Counted from the first letter of the stretch, positions 1 to 8,964 are shown. The stretch is 64,000 nt of DNA from Veillonellaceae bacterium (GCA_012798135.1 JAAZNU010000050.1:1-64000), one strand, 5' to 3'. Made by a program: numbers and translations. The notes: a model not told the origin generated them from the letters alone.

Positions 1-1000
1 AACGTCGGATAAAGTGCCCCGCCAAGGCTGGAATATCTTCTTTGCGTTCACGAAGTGGCGGAACATAAAGTTTAACGGTATTGATCCGGTAATACAAATC
101 TTCCCGAAATTTCTTCTCCGCAATGCACAACGTCAAATCCTGATTGGTCGCCGAAATCAGACGAAAATCGACCGGTATGGCAGTCGTTCCGCCGACCGGT
201 TCGATCGTCTTGGTTTCGAGAACACGTAACAACTTGACTTGAACTGTCGGGTCCAAGTCGCCGATTTCATCCAAAAACAACGTTCCGCCGGCAGCACTTT
301 CAATCTTCCCGACTTTCCCCTTCGCCTTGGCCCCGGTAAAAGACCCGCCGCGATAGCCAAACAGTTCGCTTTCAATCAGCGACAGCGCATATGCTTGGCA
401 GTTTATCGCAAAAAATGGCCGAGGGGATCGAGGGCTTTGGTCATGAATGAATCGGGCCAGTACCTCTTTGCCGGAACCACTTTCGCCGGTAATTAGAATG
501 TTCACGTCGCTCTTGGCCAGAGCTGCGGCCTCCTGAAACAAGCAACGGATCAACGGCGACTCACCGATCAACAAATCGCCTTTACTTTCTTTGATTTCCT
601 GGCGTAACAGCAGGTTTTCATTTTTAAGGCGGCCCATCTCGAGAGCTTTTTCAATGGTCAGGCAGATTTCATCTTGATTCACCGGTTTCAAAAAATAACC
701 GAAAGCGCCGGCTTTCATGGCTTCTACCGCTTCCGTCACGCTACCGTAGCCGGTGATCATCACCACTGGAGTATCCGTGCCGTAATTTTCCCGAAATTGT
801 CGCAAAAACTCCAAACCGTTCATTCCCGGCATCAGCATATCCGTGATGACCATATCAAAATTTTTTTCCGTCAAAACTGCCAACGCCTGCTCCCCGGATC
901 CCGTCCAGGTAGTAGCAAACCCTTTATGCTTCAGAATTAAGGCCAGACTTCGCCCAAAATCCTCATCATCCTCCACCAACAAAATTTTACCGTTTGCCAT
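1..1000 (-). CDS. Sigma-54-dependent response regulator (NtrC family), 3' end outside the window
   Basis: The visible part reads as a receiver domain (residues 1-120, phosphoacceptor in MVITDM, conserved Lys in FLKPV) followed by a sigma-54-interacting AAA+ domain with Walker A GESGSGKE and Walker B TLFLDEIGD. The sigma-54 contact loop reads GSFTGA instead of the usual GAFTGA. The C-terminal part of the AAA+ domain and the expected HTH lie beyond base 1. The ATG at 1000 sits behind AAGGAGG and overlaps the end of the histidine kinase gene by 14 bases, so the two are translationally coupled and almost certainly cognate. By family, it should activate sigma-54 promoters once phosphorylated. The head of this gene cluster carries a sigma-54 consensus match, so autoregulation is likely by inference. 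Confidence 0.93.
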   Translation of the reverse strand, partial: MANGKILLVEDDEDFGRSLALILKHKGFATTWTGSGEQALAVLTEKNFDMVITDMLMPGMNGLEFLRQFRENYGTDTPVVMITGYGSVTEAVEAMKAGAFGYFLKPVNQDEICLTIEKALEMGRLKNENLLLRQEIKESKGDLLIGESPLIRCLFQEAAALAKSDVNILITGESGSGKEVLARFIHDQSPRSPRPFFAINCQAYALSLIESELFGYRGGSFTGAKAKGKVGKIESAAGGTLFLDEIGDLDPTVQVKLLRVLETKTIEPVGGTTAIPVDFRLISATNQDLTLCIAEKKFREDLYYRINTVKLYVPPLRERKEDIPALAGHFIRR

Positions 1001-2984
1001 TGTCGTTGTCCTCCTTGCCATTGGTCAAAAACTGGACGGTGAACTTGGTCGGCCCCCCCGGCGCTGATTCCACAGAAATCGTGCCGCCCAGACGCCGCAC
1101 CTCGTTATAAACAAGATAAAGACCCAGGCCGGTTCCCCGGTCCGGCGCTTTGGTCGTAAAAAATGGATTGAAAATCTTCTCCATATGTTCACGAGCGATG
1201 CCACCGCCATTATCTTCCACCACAAGCCAAAACCCGGATTCGTCGGAACTATAACGAACTTCTATTGCGCCGCCGCTTTCGATGGCATCAATCGCATTCA
1301 ATACCAAATTGAACAAAATATGTTGCATCGCGCCCGTATCCGAGGTCACCGTCGCGTTGGGGTCTCCCCGGACGTAGATTTCCACCTTTTTCTTCTGGGC
1401 GGTTTTTCCTACCAGCAACAGTATCTGGTCAATGACCGTTCGCAAGGGGAACGAGGAAATATTGGGCGCCTTATCGCGGGAAAAATCCAACAAATTGCGG
1501 ATTACCGTTTCACTACGCTCAACCAGCCGCCGGATGCCGCTCAGCGTCTCCCGAATCTCGGACGGCTCGACCATTGCCGAGCGTTCCGGTCGGGGCAGCA
1601 TCTGTTCTTCCAAAATGTATACGTAGTTTGAGATCGCCCCCAACGGGTTACGGATCTCGTGAGCTACGCCCGCAGCCAAGGTCCCCACCGCCTGCATTTT
1701 TTGCGACTGAATCAGCTCCGCGCCTTTTTTGCGCACAATCGTCACATCACGCAGGGCACAGACTACCTGGTTGGTTTTTCCCTCTTCGTCCAATACTGGG
1801 TAGGTAGTGACTGTGAACACCCGATCATCGATTTCAATTTCGACCGTTTGCGGCAACCCTGAATCGAGGGTCTGACGCAAATAACAATTGCCGCAATTGT
1901 AACGTTTACCCACGATTTCACAATAGGAACGGTTGAGTAACCCCATGGTATTTGATACCCCGGCAAAGCGGAGTCCGGCCTGATTCACATCACGGATTAC
2001 AAAATTGCCGTCGGCCACAAACAAGGCATCGGTAATGGCATCAAAAACCGCCGCCAACTCATTCGATTTTCGAACGAGCGCCAGTTCTGAAACCTGAAGT
2101 TGGCTTGCTTTCAGTCCCAGTTCGCGTTCCAGATTGTTGGTGATATTACGCATATCGCTGTAGGTCTGGGCATTCAACACGGCAATCGCCATTTGATTCG
2201 AAATCATTTGCAGCAGCATCAGATGTCGATCGCCGAAGTGCAGTGGCTCCCTTCGAAACAACGCCAGCACACCCACCAAGCGTTGTCCGGCATACAAGGG
2301 ATAAAGAATAAACGACTCGAAGCACAAGGCTTCATATATTTCCGGAATCCAATCCTGGTGGATGCTATATGCGGGAACCAACACCGGCGAACGATTTTTC
2401 AGGCAATTCTTGATGATCCCGTGTTGAAAGTCTACCATGCTAAACAGCGCCCGCTGCGATTCCGTCATGTTCCAGGTTGCAAATACGCCGATTTCCTTAT
2501 CCGTGACATTATACAGCAGGCTGCGGTCAGCGCCGACCAGTTCCGCCGCTTTTCGCGTCACATCCACGCAGATCGACTGAAAATCCAGATTGGAATTGAT
2601 GCTGGTGGAAATTTCGTAAACCTTGCGGAGTTGGGCCGGTTGAACGGCGAACACTTCGGCTTCATTGCCGCTGTCTTCGAACGGTTCCCCTGCATTCAAC
2701 GTTCCTTCCAAAAAAATTTGATTGAAGACGCAGCGCTCATTGGTAACCCAACTGGCCCGCCCCAGTAGCAGCGTTGTTTCGCCATTGGGCAAAATCACCG
2801 ACAAACTTCCTGCCCAACGATAATTAAACGCTTCCTGCTCAATTTGGTGATAAATGTGTGAACTGCCAAAAGTCGCCGCGACAATTTTACGGTCCCCCTG
2901 TGCAGGCAAACCCAGTATTCGTCGGGCTTCTTCGTTGGCCCAGACGAGGTTTTCGGCATTGTCGAAAATAAAACCCAGCACCAT
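987..2984 (-). CDS. Sensor histidine kinase with PAS and GAF domains
   Basis: This is a soluble-looking sensor kinase of about 665 residues without membrane segments. Order: an N-terminal PAS-like domain (1-110), a GAF domain (about 120-275), a short coiled segment, a second PAS domain (about 310-425), HisKA with the H-box AHEIRNPLG, then HATPase with NAIDAIE, DNGGGI and GTGLGLYLV. The second PAS contains a CGNC motif, which could bind a metal or sense redox state; that is inference. An in-frame ATG at 3005 has no ribosome-binding site, whereas the ATG at 2984 follows GGGGAG at a 7-base spacing, so 2984 was chosen. It is the partner of the sigma-54 activator that overlaps its 3' end. The signal is unknown. 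Confidence 0.9.
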   Translation of the reverse strand: MVLGFIFDNAENLVWANEEARRILGLPAQGDRKIVAATFGSSHIYHQIEQEAFNYRWAGSLSVILPNGETTLLLGRASWVTNERCVFNQIFLEGTLNAGEPFEDSGNEAEVFAVQPAQLRKVYEISTSINSNLDFQSICVDVTRKAAELVGADRSLLYNVTDKEIGVFATWNMTESQRALFSMVDFQHGIIKNCLKNRSPVLVPAYSIHQDWIPEIYEALCFESFILYPLYAGQRLVGVLALFRREPLHFGDRHLMLLQMISNQMAIAVLNAQTYSDMRNITNNLERELGLKASQLQVSELALVRKSNELAAVFDAITDALFVADGNFVIRDVNQAGLRFAGVSNTMGLLNRSYCEIVGKRYNCGNCYLRQTLDSGLPQTVEIEIDDRVFTVTTYPVLDEEGKTNQVVCALRDVTIVRKKGAELIQSQKMQAVGTLAAGVAHEIRNPLGAISNYVYILEEQMLPRPERSAMVEPSEIRETLSGIRRLVERSETVIRNLLDFSRDKAPNISSFPLRTVIDQILLLVGKTAQKKKVEIYVRGDPNATVTSDTGAMQHILFNLVLNAIDAIESGGAIEVRYSSDESGFWLVVEDNGGGIAREHMEKIFNPFFTTKAPDRGTGLGLYLVYNEVRRLGGTISVESAPGGPTKFTVQFLTNGKEDNDNGKR

Positions 2985-3028
2985 TATCGCGCTCCCCTGT
3001 TTCATCTACGATAACAGTTCGCCATAAA

Positions 3029-3059
3029 GGGGAGGGCATCCTCCCTGTATGCCCTCCCC
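3029..3059 (-). terminator. GC-rich hairpin between membrane protein and histidine kinase genes
   Basis: A perfect 11-base stem (GGGGAGGGCAT and its complement) with a 9-base loop lies between the membrane protein gene and the kinase gene. It is followed on the minus strand only by a short T stretch, so it is more likely a processing site or leaky attenuator that lowers kinase expression than a full terminator. Confidence 0.5.
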
Positions 3060-3107
3060 CGTTGCATTTACCGGAGACTGTAAATTTTATTGGGATTAGA
3101 GTCGTAT

Positions 3108-4400
3108 TTAGTCCTTTTTGATTTTCTTGCCCGGCCACCCATCCATGAACCAGTTGTGGTACATCATGATAACGATCCACAAGATAACCGGCGCCATCGG
3201 AAACTGTTGCGGATGTGAGTAACCAGCCTGCGTGCCAAGTAATGGCGGACTGACTTGATAATAAATGAAATTGAACAGGAACGATCCCGCCACCACGATT
3301 ACAGTCCGAATTCCCAAGTTCACTTCCGTCGAGAATTTTTTGGGCCAATTATCAAAGTAGAAAAACAGAACCAGCGATGGCAGCAACATCATGATTGCCA
3401 GTTCGCCGGAATGCAGATACCGCCAGTCCGGCGCATACAGGCGCTTCCCACCTTCGTAGGCCGGTCCCCAGGCCAAATCCTGCATCAGGTTGAACGTATT
3501 GAACATCAGCAGCGCCACGAACAAAATCCAGGCAAACCCGGCCAAGCCACGCCAAGGTTGGCGCTTAATCAGGCGGAACGGGTAGCGTTCCCAGATCGTC
3601 TCGACCAACCACACCGCAACGGTTCCGCACATAATCCAGCCGACACTATAGTTGCCGGACAGAGTTTTTGCCGATTCATACCACCAAGGCATCGCCGCTG
3701 CGAACTTTTGCCAGGGATAGAAAAGAACCATGTAGTGAGGATGCATGAAAAAGAAATATACAAAAATGGTCAACAGACTTGTCAGCATAAAAACCGTAAA
3801 TCCTTTAGCCGGTTGTTCCATTTTATGCCAGGGGAAGTTTTCAAACGCCATCGGCCAAATCGGCGCCAGCCAGGAAGCAATCGCCGCCACCATCAGCACG
3901 GCCAGCCCGGCATATTCACGGGCAAAGAAGTCCGTCATACCTACTTTGTGAAGCTCGGGCCAACTGAAATAAGGAATCGAATATTTGCCGATAAGCCAGA
4001 AAAAGCCCACCCAAACCAACAATCCCGTAACCGCCCAGTTGATCCCGATAAATAGCGGGCCTTTTATCAAGGGATGGGTTTTTTCCACCCAGCTCCGTTT
4101 GAATGGCCAAAAATTGAAGATATAGGCCTGCCAAATCGCCACAATCAGCAGCCAGCGAATATACATGTAACCATACATTGGAGTGTACCATTTCAAGATG
4201 CCACGCGGGTCCATGAATACATACCACACCGCCATGAACACGCCAAAGGTCAGAAAAAAGCCCAGAATTCCCCGCAGCGGCTGGCTGATCACATTGATAC
4301 GGCTTCGCTGCTCCAGCCAGATTGTATCCAGTTCTTCATAATGTTCCGGAGCTTCCGGATCCGAAACGGATACAGTTCCCTCATAGGTTTTGGTTGTCAA
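3108..4400 (-). CDS. Polytopic membrane protein of unknown function
   Basis: About 430 residues, very rich in Trp, Phe and Tyr, with roughly ten predicted membrane segments separated by short loops and a Lys-rich C-terminus. I do not recognise a transporter signature. A TTG at 4421 opens the frame, but the TTG at 4400 stands behind AAGGAGG at correct spacing and is the likely start. The ribosome-binding site overlaps the stop of the upstream Tat-exported metallo-beta-lactamase gene, indicating tight coupling, so the two products may form a membrane-anchored complex on the outer face of the membrane (inference). Several His and Trp residues near loop ends could bind a cofactor, but nothing in the sequence proves it. 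Confidence 0.8.
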   Translation of the reverse strand: MTTKTYEGTVSVSDPEAPEHYEELDTIWLEQRSRINVISQPLRGILGFFLTFGVFMAVWYVFMDPRGILKWYTPMYGYMYIRWLLIVAIWQAYIFNFWPFKRSWVEKTHPLIKGPLFIGINWAVTGLLVWVGFFWLIGKYSIPYFSWPELHKVGMTDFFAREYAGLAVLMVAAIASWLAPIWPMAFENFPWHKMEQPAKGFTVFMLTSLLTIFVYFFFMHPHYMVLFYPWQKFAAAMPWWYESAKTLSGNYSVGWIMCGTVAVWLVETIWERYPFRLIKRQPWRGLAGFAWILFVALLMFNTFNLMQDLAWGPAYEGGKRLYAPDWRYLHSGELAIMMLLPSLVLFFYFDNWPKKFSTEVNLGIRTVIVVAGSFLFNFIYYQVSPPLLGTQAGYSHPQQFPMAPVILWIVIMMYHNWFMDGWPGKKIKKD

Positions 4401-4417
4401 AGTATTCTCCTCCTTCC

Positions 4418-5506
4418 TCAAACAATCATCGTATCGCCGTTGCCAAGATAAATATCCCGTTTTGTCTTGTTCTTCATGGTTCCTTTAATAATCGGCAGTT
4501 TGGCGGTAATCATTTTTTCTACGGCAATGAATCCCGTGCAATGGTTGCAACCCATTTTTTCGATCTTATATTTGTTCAGCGCCAACACCAGGTCGTCGTA
4601 CTGCGGGTCCCAATCTTCGAACGGCGAGATGTGCAGACCGCCCTGGACCGCATAAATCTTTTCTCCTCCCTTGATTTTCTTGCGCACTTCTTCCATATAG
4701 GTAATAATGCCCATATGGCAGCAACCGGTAACCAATACCAGCCCCTTGTCTTTGACGTTGAACACAAAGGCCTGTTCACCGAAAACCCGACAAATAATCG
4801 GCACATCAAAAGTCATCAAGGCCGCCCCGGGGAACAAGGGATTCACTTTAGTGGAATCATTGACGATCACTTTCCCTTTATGGGGATAGTCATTCTTTAG
4901 ATGCGCCTTGGGGAACGCTTTCCCTTTCAGCAAATCAAAGCCTTCCGTGTAAAACCCTTTCGGTACATAAACATCCTGATTGGGGTTATATTTTAAAACC
5001 GCCTCTAATCCCCAGTAATGATCAAAATGCTCATGGCTGACCACCCAATAGTCGATCTGTTTCTTGGCCAGCTTTTCACTCACGCCTTCTTCGATCATCC
5101 GTTTTTCCATCCAACGGGGATTCCAGCCCGTGTCCAGCAACAGCCGTTTTATCGATCCATCCATCAGTTCGGCTTCGATGTAGGTGGCGAATCCCCCGCT
5201 ATTGTTTCCTTCGTAGCCAGTGGCAACTCCCTCGACCGTCCAGGGGATAATATACTGATTGACCAGCAATCCGCCGGCCTTTTTCATATCGTCCAGCAAC
5301 ACGCTGTTTTCGAACCAGCTGGTTTCCGATACCACTTTCATTTTGAGACCCTTTATTTGACCGATATCCGTCTGATTCAGTTTTTCCGTCGGCATGACCT
5401 GCTTGTAAAAAGCCGTGGAGGATAGGCCGGCTGTTGCAAAGTAGCCGGCAGCTACACCCAGACTGGCGCCTTTGATAAACGAGCGCCGGGAAATGTCTTC
5501 CGCCAT
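4418..5506 (-). CDS. Tat-exported metallo-beta-lactamase-fold hydrolase (COG1237-like)
   Basis: 362 residues starting with a twin-arginine signal (SRRSFIKG followed by an Ala/Gly-rich hydrophobic stretch), so the folded metalloprotein should act outside the cytoplasmic membrane. The metal-binding motif HEHFDH is present near residue 160, and GCCHMGI near residue 260 resembles the GCSHxGI motif of the COG1237 group, often annotated as dihydropterin ribofuranosylaminobenzene phosphate synthases. That name comes from archaeal homologues and need not describe this protein. AAGGAG lies ten bases before the ATG. It sits between a tiny membrane peptide gene and a large membrane protein gene in the sigma-54 cluster. 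The substrate is unknown. Confidence 0.88.
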   Translation of the reverse strand: MAEDISRRSFIKGASLGVAAGYFATAGLSSTAFYKQVMPTEKLNQTDIGQIKGLKMKVVSETSWFENSVLLDDMKKAGGLLVNQYIIPWTVEGVATGYEGNNSGGFATYIEAELMDGSIKRLLLDTGWNPRWMEKRMIEEGVSEKLAKKQIDYWVVSHEHFDHYWGLEAVLKYNPNQDVYVPKGFYTEGFDLLKGKAFPKAHLKNDYPHKGKVIVNDSTKVNPLFPGAALMTFDVPIICRVFGEQAFVFNVKDKGLVLVTGCCHMGIITYMEEVRKKIKGGEKIYAVQGGLHISPFEDWDPQYDDLVLALNKYKIEKMGCNHCTGFIAVEKMITAKLPIIKGTMKNKTKRDIYLGNGDTMIV

Positions 5507-5539
5507 TTTGGGATCACTCCTTTCGTTCGTTTCGGAATA

Positions 5540-5662
5540 CTACAAAGGTCGTTGTGCAATCAGCAACTGCATCGTAAGCCAAAACAAGCCTCCGCCAACA
5601 ACCAACCCGGCAATGAGTCCCGTTATGTATCCGGAACCACCTGAAGCCGTTTTCTCCGACAT
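5540..5662 (-). CDS. 40-residue single-span membrane peptide
   Basis: A small gene with an excellent ribosome-binding site (GGGGGTGAAGGA before the ATG). The product has a short polar N-terminus, one Gly-rich hydrophobic helix (residues about 12-36, containing GLIAGLVVGGG) and a short tail. It lies 33 bases upstream of the Tat-exported metallohydrolase gene and 21 bases downstream of the 275-residue unknown gene, in the same direction, so it is part of the operon. A peptide like this often serves as a membrane anchor or small subunit of a larger complex; here that is inference. Confidence 0.72.
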   Translation of the reverse strand: MSEKTASGGSGYITGLIAGLVVGGGLFWLTMQLLIAQRPL

Positions 5663-5683
5663 TCCTTCACCCCCTCTCACTGT

Positions 5684-6511
5684 TTATACCTCCATGCGCC
5701 GGCGCATCTGTCGGCAACGGATCGTTGCGCTGGGATTGGCGCGGAGGCCTCGGCCGTCGCTGTAAAATTCCAACCCATCCTGTTCGCTCAACGAATCCGC
5801 TACGCGGGAAAATCCATGATGTTCCTGCCAGCCCATGGCAAACCGGCGAGCCACAAAGTCAGTCAACATCCAACCGGGAAAATCCCGATCGATGTCGCCT
5901 TTCCGCAAGACTTTCAATGCGGCGCCGTCCTGGTCGCCCATGTAGTAATTTTCCGTCATCACCACCCGCCAATAATCCTGACTCTCCCAACTCACTTCGC
6001 TGACCCTGTCCCGCAAAAGTTTGATTTCCATCTGGCCGGTCAGAAAAAAATCTTCCGGAATTTCCGCAGCCAGCCCGGCCAGCGGAGCGCCGGTTCCTTC
6101 CCTCAGATCGGCAAAGCGTTCCCCTTCGTGATGGTGAATCCCGCCGCAACAGGCGCAACTGGTTTCCCCGCCCTGCCAGTGCGCCGGTTTGGTCTGAAAA
6201 AGTTCACTCAAGCGGCAAACCTGCTCCAAAACGGATAAACCATGAAAAATCGATTCGTCAGGGTGCGGATAATACTTGATCCTTAGCAAAGCCCGCCAAT
6301 CCCAATCAGAATCCGCAACACATTCCAGCAAAGAGAGCCTGAACACTCCCGGTAAATCCTGAAACCACAAATACCAATAGGGTTCATGGTCCCGCATCTG
6401 GCTGATATATTTCAACCCTAATTTTTTCCGCGTGTGATCATTAGAAAAGCAGACCATCCAAAAGTGAGTAATGGCGCCTTCGCCGGCTATCATCCGGTCT
6501 TCTCCGTTCAT
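5684..6511 (-). CDS. Unknown 275-residue protein with a Cys/His cluster
   Basis: I do not recognise the family. The protein is soluble-looking, acidic and rich in Trp, Tyr and Phe, with a compact metal-ligand-like motif SCACCGGIHHHEGE around residues 118-131. That arrangement could bind zinc, iron or an iron-sulfur cluster. The ATG overlaps the stop of the preceding 115-residue gene as ATGA and has GGGAGGG upstream, so the two are translated in tandem. It could be a maturation factor or an enzyme subunit for the exported complex encoded downstream, but only its place in the operon supports this. Confidence 0.75.
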   Translation of the reverse strand: MNGEDRMIAGEGAITHFWMVCFSNDHTRKKLGLKYISQMRDHEPYWYLWFQDLPGVFRLSLLECVADSDWDWRALLRIKYYPHPDESIFHGLSVLEQVCRLSELFQTKPAHWQGGETSCACCGGIHHHEGERFADLREGTGAPLAGLAAEIPEDFFLTGQMEIKLLRDRVSEVSWESQDYWRVVMTENYYMGDQDGAALKVLRKGDIDRDFPGWMLTDFVARRFAMGWQEHHGFSRVADSLSEQDGLEFYSDGRGLRANPSATIRCRQMRRRMEV

Positions 6512-6855
6512 TCCTGTCCCTCCCTTTCCTCAGCGCCAACAAACAATTCCCGGACCACGTCAATCTTCGACCGTCCTTCATAAGGAATGCCCCGTCGCCG
6601 TGCTTCCTCGACCAGCATGTCCCAGGGCATTTCCGACAACAGCGCGTAGCTGTAAAGCGGGGAAGACAAATAACCGTCCATGACCGTGCGTTCTTCGGCT
6701 GCAACCGTTTCGGGCTCTTTTACTTCCGGGCTTTCCGCCGGCGCGCTTAGTTGTTCGGAGTCCGACTTGATTCCCAACAGTGGCGACACTTTCCGGAAAA
6801 CTTCACCCAAGGCCCGGCGCGAAAAGAACTCTCGCCGACTCATCTCTCCACTCAT
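6508..6855 (-). CDS. Unknown 115-residue protein, first gene of the sigma-54 operon
   Basis: The ATG at 6855 has GGAG eight bases upstream. The frame is open back to 7116, but that longer version would start upstream of the predicted sigma-54 transcription start, so the short form is preferred. The N-terminus contains SRREFFSRR, which resembles a twin-arginine motif, but no hydrophobic stretch follows, so a working Tat signal is doubtful. The middle is Pro/Glu-rich and probably disordered. The last 45 residues (from SEMPWDMLVEEARRRGIP) resemble a small helical Rho-N/SAP-like domain. No function can be assigned. Confidence 0.72.
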   Translation of the reverse strand: MSGEMSRREFFSRRALGEVFRKVSPLLGIKSDSEQLSAPAESPEVKEPETVAAEERTVMDGYLSSPLYSYALLSEMPWDMLVEEARRRGIPYEGRSKIDVVRELFVGAEEREGQE

Positions 6856-7061
6856 GTTTTTTCTCCATCGATTTTTTTCGTTCAACTGGGAAAACCCAGC
6901 GCACAAAGAATTTTTTTCAAACCCTTCCACCGTTAACGGCGCGCTGACCAGCGCCGCCAGTTGCCCACTCTTGCAATACAAAATCACTCGTATATCTTGG
7001 GGAAACTGCGCATTGTTCCCCGCCTCTTGTTTCCGTTCACATTGCATCTTACAGCAATATA

Positions 7062-7079
7062 TTGCAAGTCTCGTGCCAA
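7062..7079 (-). promoter_or_regulatory. Sigma-54 (-24/-12) promoter match
   Basis: On the minus strand the sequence TTGGCACG, four bases, then TTGCAA matches the sigma-54 consensus TGGCACG-N4-TTGCW at every defined position, with GG and GC exactly ten bases apart. The start of transcription would lie near 7050, giving a leader of about 195 bases before the first gene at 6855. A TTGACA overlaps just upstream, so a sigma-70 reading with a poor -10 (AATATA) is possible but less convincing. Confidence 0.85.
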
Positions 7080-7156
7080 TTGTCAAAAGCCTTATAAATT
7101 CAGGGTTTTCGTTCAATTCACTTTTAAGATTTCGTGGTTAAGTTACTACAAAAACA

Positions 7157-7187
7157 AAAAAAGCACTCCGGTATTGGAGTGCTTTTA
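7157..7187 (-). terminator. Intrinsic terminator of trmO
   Basis: The hairpin GCACTCC / GGAGTGC with a short loop is followed on the minus strand by a run of T, and also has T residues on the other side, so it may work in both directions. It lies just past the stop of trmO. The rest of 6856-7209, outside this hairpin and the sigma-54 promoter, is AT-rich leader in which I see no gene. Confidence 0.85.
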
Positions 7188-7209
7188 CCACATCAATTAA
7201 GTGAATTAT

Positions 7210-7698
7210 TTATTTTTTCGCAAATCTTCCGTCATCCCGGGTTATATCCAGTTTAAAAAGATTGTCGGCGAACCAGCCGTTTTTCTCAACCGGCCGGATA
7301 TCAAACTCGCCGACATAAGGCTTGATATCCAAAACCGGCGTCTGATCCAGAATATCCACGTCGGTGATTCTAAGAATCCCTGCCTCCACCGCCAGCAGGC
7401 GCACCACGGAAAATCCGATTGGATTCGGTCGTCCGGGCGAGCGGGTCGCAAATACGCCATGGCTGTCGTCGCCCAAAAAAGGTTTGACCAACAATCCGGC
7501 GGGTTGAATACGATGCATATGATATAGCAAGATTAAGTGCGAAAATCCCGCCAAGTCTCTTAACCCCTCTCGGAAGCAAGGGAAAATTTCCACCTGCGCT
7601 TCCGCAGCAACAGCCGACGCGGCTGCAAACTGAATCGGTGTTCCCGCCGGTTCCCCGAACGGGGAGTGCACTATCCCAATCGGCCTATACTGAATCAT
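7210..7698 (-). CDS. trmO: tRNA (N6-threonylcarbamoyladenosine37-N6)-methyltransferase TrmO
   Basis: About 162 residues of the UPF0066/TsaA family, the single beta-barrel SAM-dependent methyltransferases that methylate t6A37 of threonine tRNA. Family hallmarks visible are the N-terminal IGIVHSPFGEPAGTPIQ, GLRDLAGFSHLILLYHMH, ATRSPGRPNPIGFSVVRLL and the C-terminal LDIKPYVGEFD. The frame stays open upstream to 7950, but the ATG at 7698 is preceded by GAGGTG and fits the family start. Its stop is followed by the terminator at 7157-7187. Transcription probably continues from psd, 36 bases upstream. Confidence 0.93.
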   Translation of the reverse strand: MIQYRPIGIVHSPFGEPAGTPIQFAAASAVAAEAQVEIFPCFREGLRDLAGFSHLILLYHMHRIQPAGLLVKPFLGDDSHGVFATRSPGRPNPIGFSVVRLLAVEAGILRITDVDILDQTPVLDIKPYVGEFDIRPVEKNGWFADNLFKLDITRDDGRFAKK

Positions 7699-7733
7699 CC
7701 GGCACCTCTTCGCAACAGCTTTTATGCACGAGC

Positions 7734-8372
7734 TCACTCGGGCAATCGGCCGATTATTGTTTCGCCGGCCCGCACCCGGCACCCTTTCGCAACCAGGATT
7801 TCCGTCCGGCCGGGCACTGTAATTTCCGTGCAGGAGCCGAATTTGATCATTCCGTATAATTGCCCCTGCGACAGTTCGGCGCCCAAGGTTACCCAGGATA
7901 CAATCCGCCGGGCCATGATCCCTGCGATTTGCGCCACCAAGATCCTGCACCCGTCGGTTTCAATGCCAATGACATGCCGTTCATTCTCCCAGGCGGCAAT
8001 CGCCTGGTAAGCAGGACGAAAACGGCCGCAGACATACTGTTGATACTTAATGATTCCGTGGATCGGGCTTCGATTAAGATGGGCATCCAGTGGCGATAAA
8101 AAAATGGTGACTTTGATTCCTGGTTCGCCCAGAAACTCGTCATAGGGAACTTCAACCACGCCCATAACTTTGCCATCGGCCGGCGACAAAAAGTGTGCGG
8201 AATTTTGGGGGATGCGGCGGTGTGGATTCCGAAAAAAATAAAAAAAGAAACACATCGCGACGCCGGGAATAAAAGCCCAATAAACATCGGCCCAAACAAC
8301 CGTCAACACAGTCGCGACCGCCATGACGCCGATAAAAGGCCAACCCTCTTTGACAATCGGAAAATCTGTCAT
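7734..8372 (-). CDS. psd: Phosphatidylserine decarboxylase proenzyme, short form
   Basis: About 212 residues; converts phosphatidylserine to phosphatidylethanolamine at the membrane after self-cleavage to a pyruvoyl enzyme. Two hydrophobic segments at residues about 10-45 are followed by FRNPHR, LSPADGKVMGVVEV, FLSPLDAHLNRSP and the cleavage region IKFGSC, where the Ser of GS becomes the pyruvoyl group. The size fits the short psd-related form found in many Firmicutes and archaea. GGAG stands upstream of the chosen ATG. No phosphatidylserine synthase gene is adjacent, which is the usual partner. Confidence 0.92.
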   Translation of the reverse strand: MTDFPIVKEGWPFIGVMAVATVLTVVWADVYWAFIPGVAMCFFFYFFRNPHRRIPQNSAHFLSPADGKVMGVVEVPYDEFLGEPGIKVTIFLSPLDAHLNRSPIHGIIKYQQYVCGRFRPAYQAIAAWENERHVIGIETDGCRILVAQIAGIMARRIVSWVTLGAELSQGQLYGMIKFGSCTEITVPGRTEILVAKGCRVRAGETIIGRLPE

Positions 8373-8447
8373 TTGCTCATCTCCGTCAATTTGCGAATCC
8401 CCGCACGCCACCCAATAGTTCTTCGAAAGTGATCGCAGCCAAACCGT

Positions 8448-8831
8448 TTAGACGCCGAAACAGCCCCGGTAGTTGGCAATGGCATTTTGCAAGGCGGACG
8501 CGCCCAAAACGCTGCAATGCAGTTTATGCTCGGGCAGACCGTCCAAGGCCGCCACAATATCGGCGTCGGTGATCTTTGCCGCTTCCTCCAGGGTTTTACC
8601 CTTCGCCAGTTCCGTTGTCATACTGCTGGAAGCCACCGCCGCCACACATCCAAACACTAAAAAACTTATCTCGGTGATCACGTTATCCTGAACTTTGATA
8701 AATATCGCCAGCGAGTCTCCGCAGCCCGGTTCGCCGCTGATTCCTACCGCGTCGGCATCTTCCATGTAACCGACGTTCTGCGGCTGCATGAAATGTTCAA
8801 TCGTCTTGTCCGAAAAATCCGCGCATGCCAC
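8448..8831 (-). CDS. IscU/NifU-like iron-sulfur cluster scaffold
   Basis: 127 residues with the three conserved cysteine positions of the U-type scaffold (GEPGCGD, VFGCVAA, KLHCSV), which hold a nascent [2Fe-2S] or [4Fe-4S] cluster. The start is a GTG at 8831 with GGGAG upstream. A NifS-type cysteine desulfurase, usually next door, is absent here. The final His-Cys region ends with GCFGV. The promoter upstream (8906-8949) carries an operator-like element also found before the metal-cluster locus at 11901-16196, which suggests that both serve cluster assembly under common control. Confidence 0.92.
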   Translation of the reverse strand: MACADFSDKTIEHFMQPQNVGYMEDADAVGISGEPGCGDSLAIFIKVQDNVITEISFLVFGCVAAVASSSMTTELAKGKTLEEAAKITDADIVAALDGLPEHKLHCSVLGASALQNAIANYRGCFGV

Positions 8832-8905
8832 GCAATCACTCCCTCATATTCATGCCGGAATCTGTCCATAAGCTCAAGCGCTGTTCATGCCTTTTATTTT
8901 ATGAT

Positions 8906-8949
8906 CTTATGTTCATAATGATTTTAATTTTTATCATCCCATATGTCAA
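8906..8949 (-). promoter_or_regulatory. Promoter with palindromic operator for the IscU-like gene
   Basis: On the minus strand TTGACA (8944-8949), a 17-base spacer and TAAAAT (8921-8926) form a sigma-70 promoter. One base downstream of the -10 lies ATTATGAACATAAG, containing the perfect palindrome TTATG-AA-CATAA (8907-8918). The same element occurs at the same distance from the -10 of the promoter at 16266-16294. Confidence 0.7.
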
Positions 8950-8964
8950 TCTTTTCTAGAGTAA

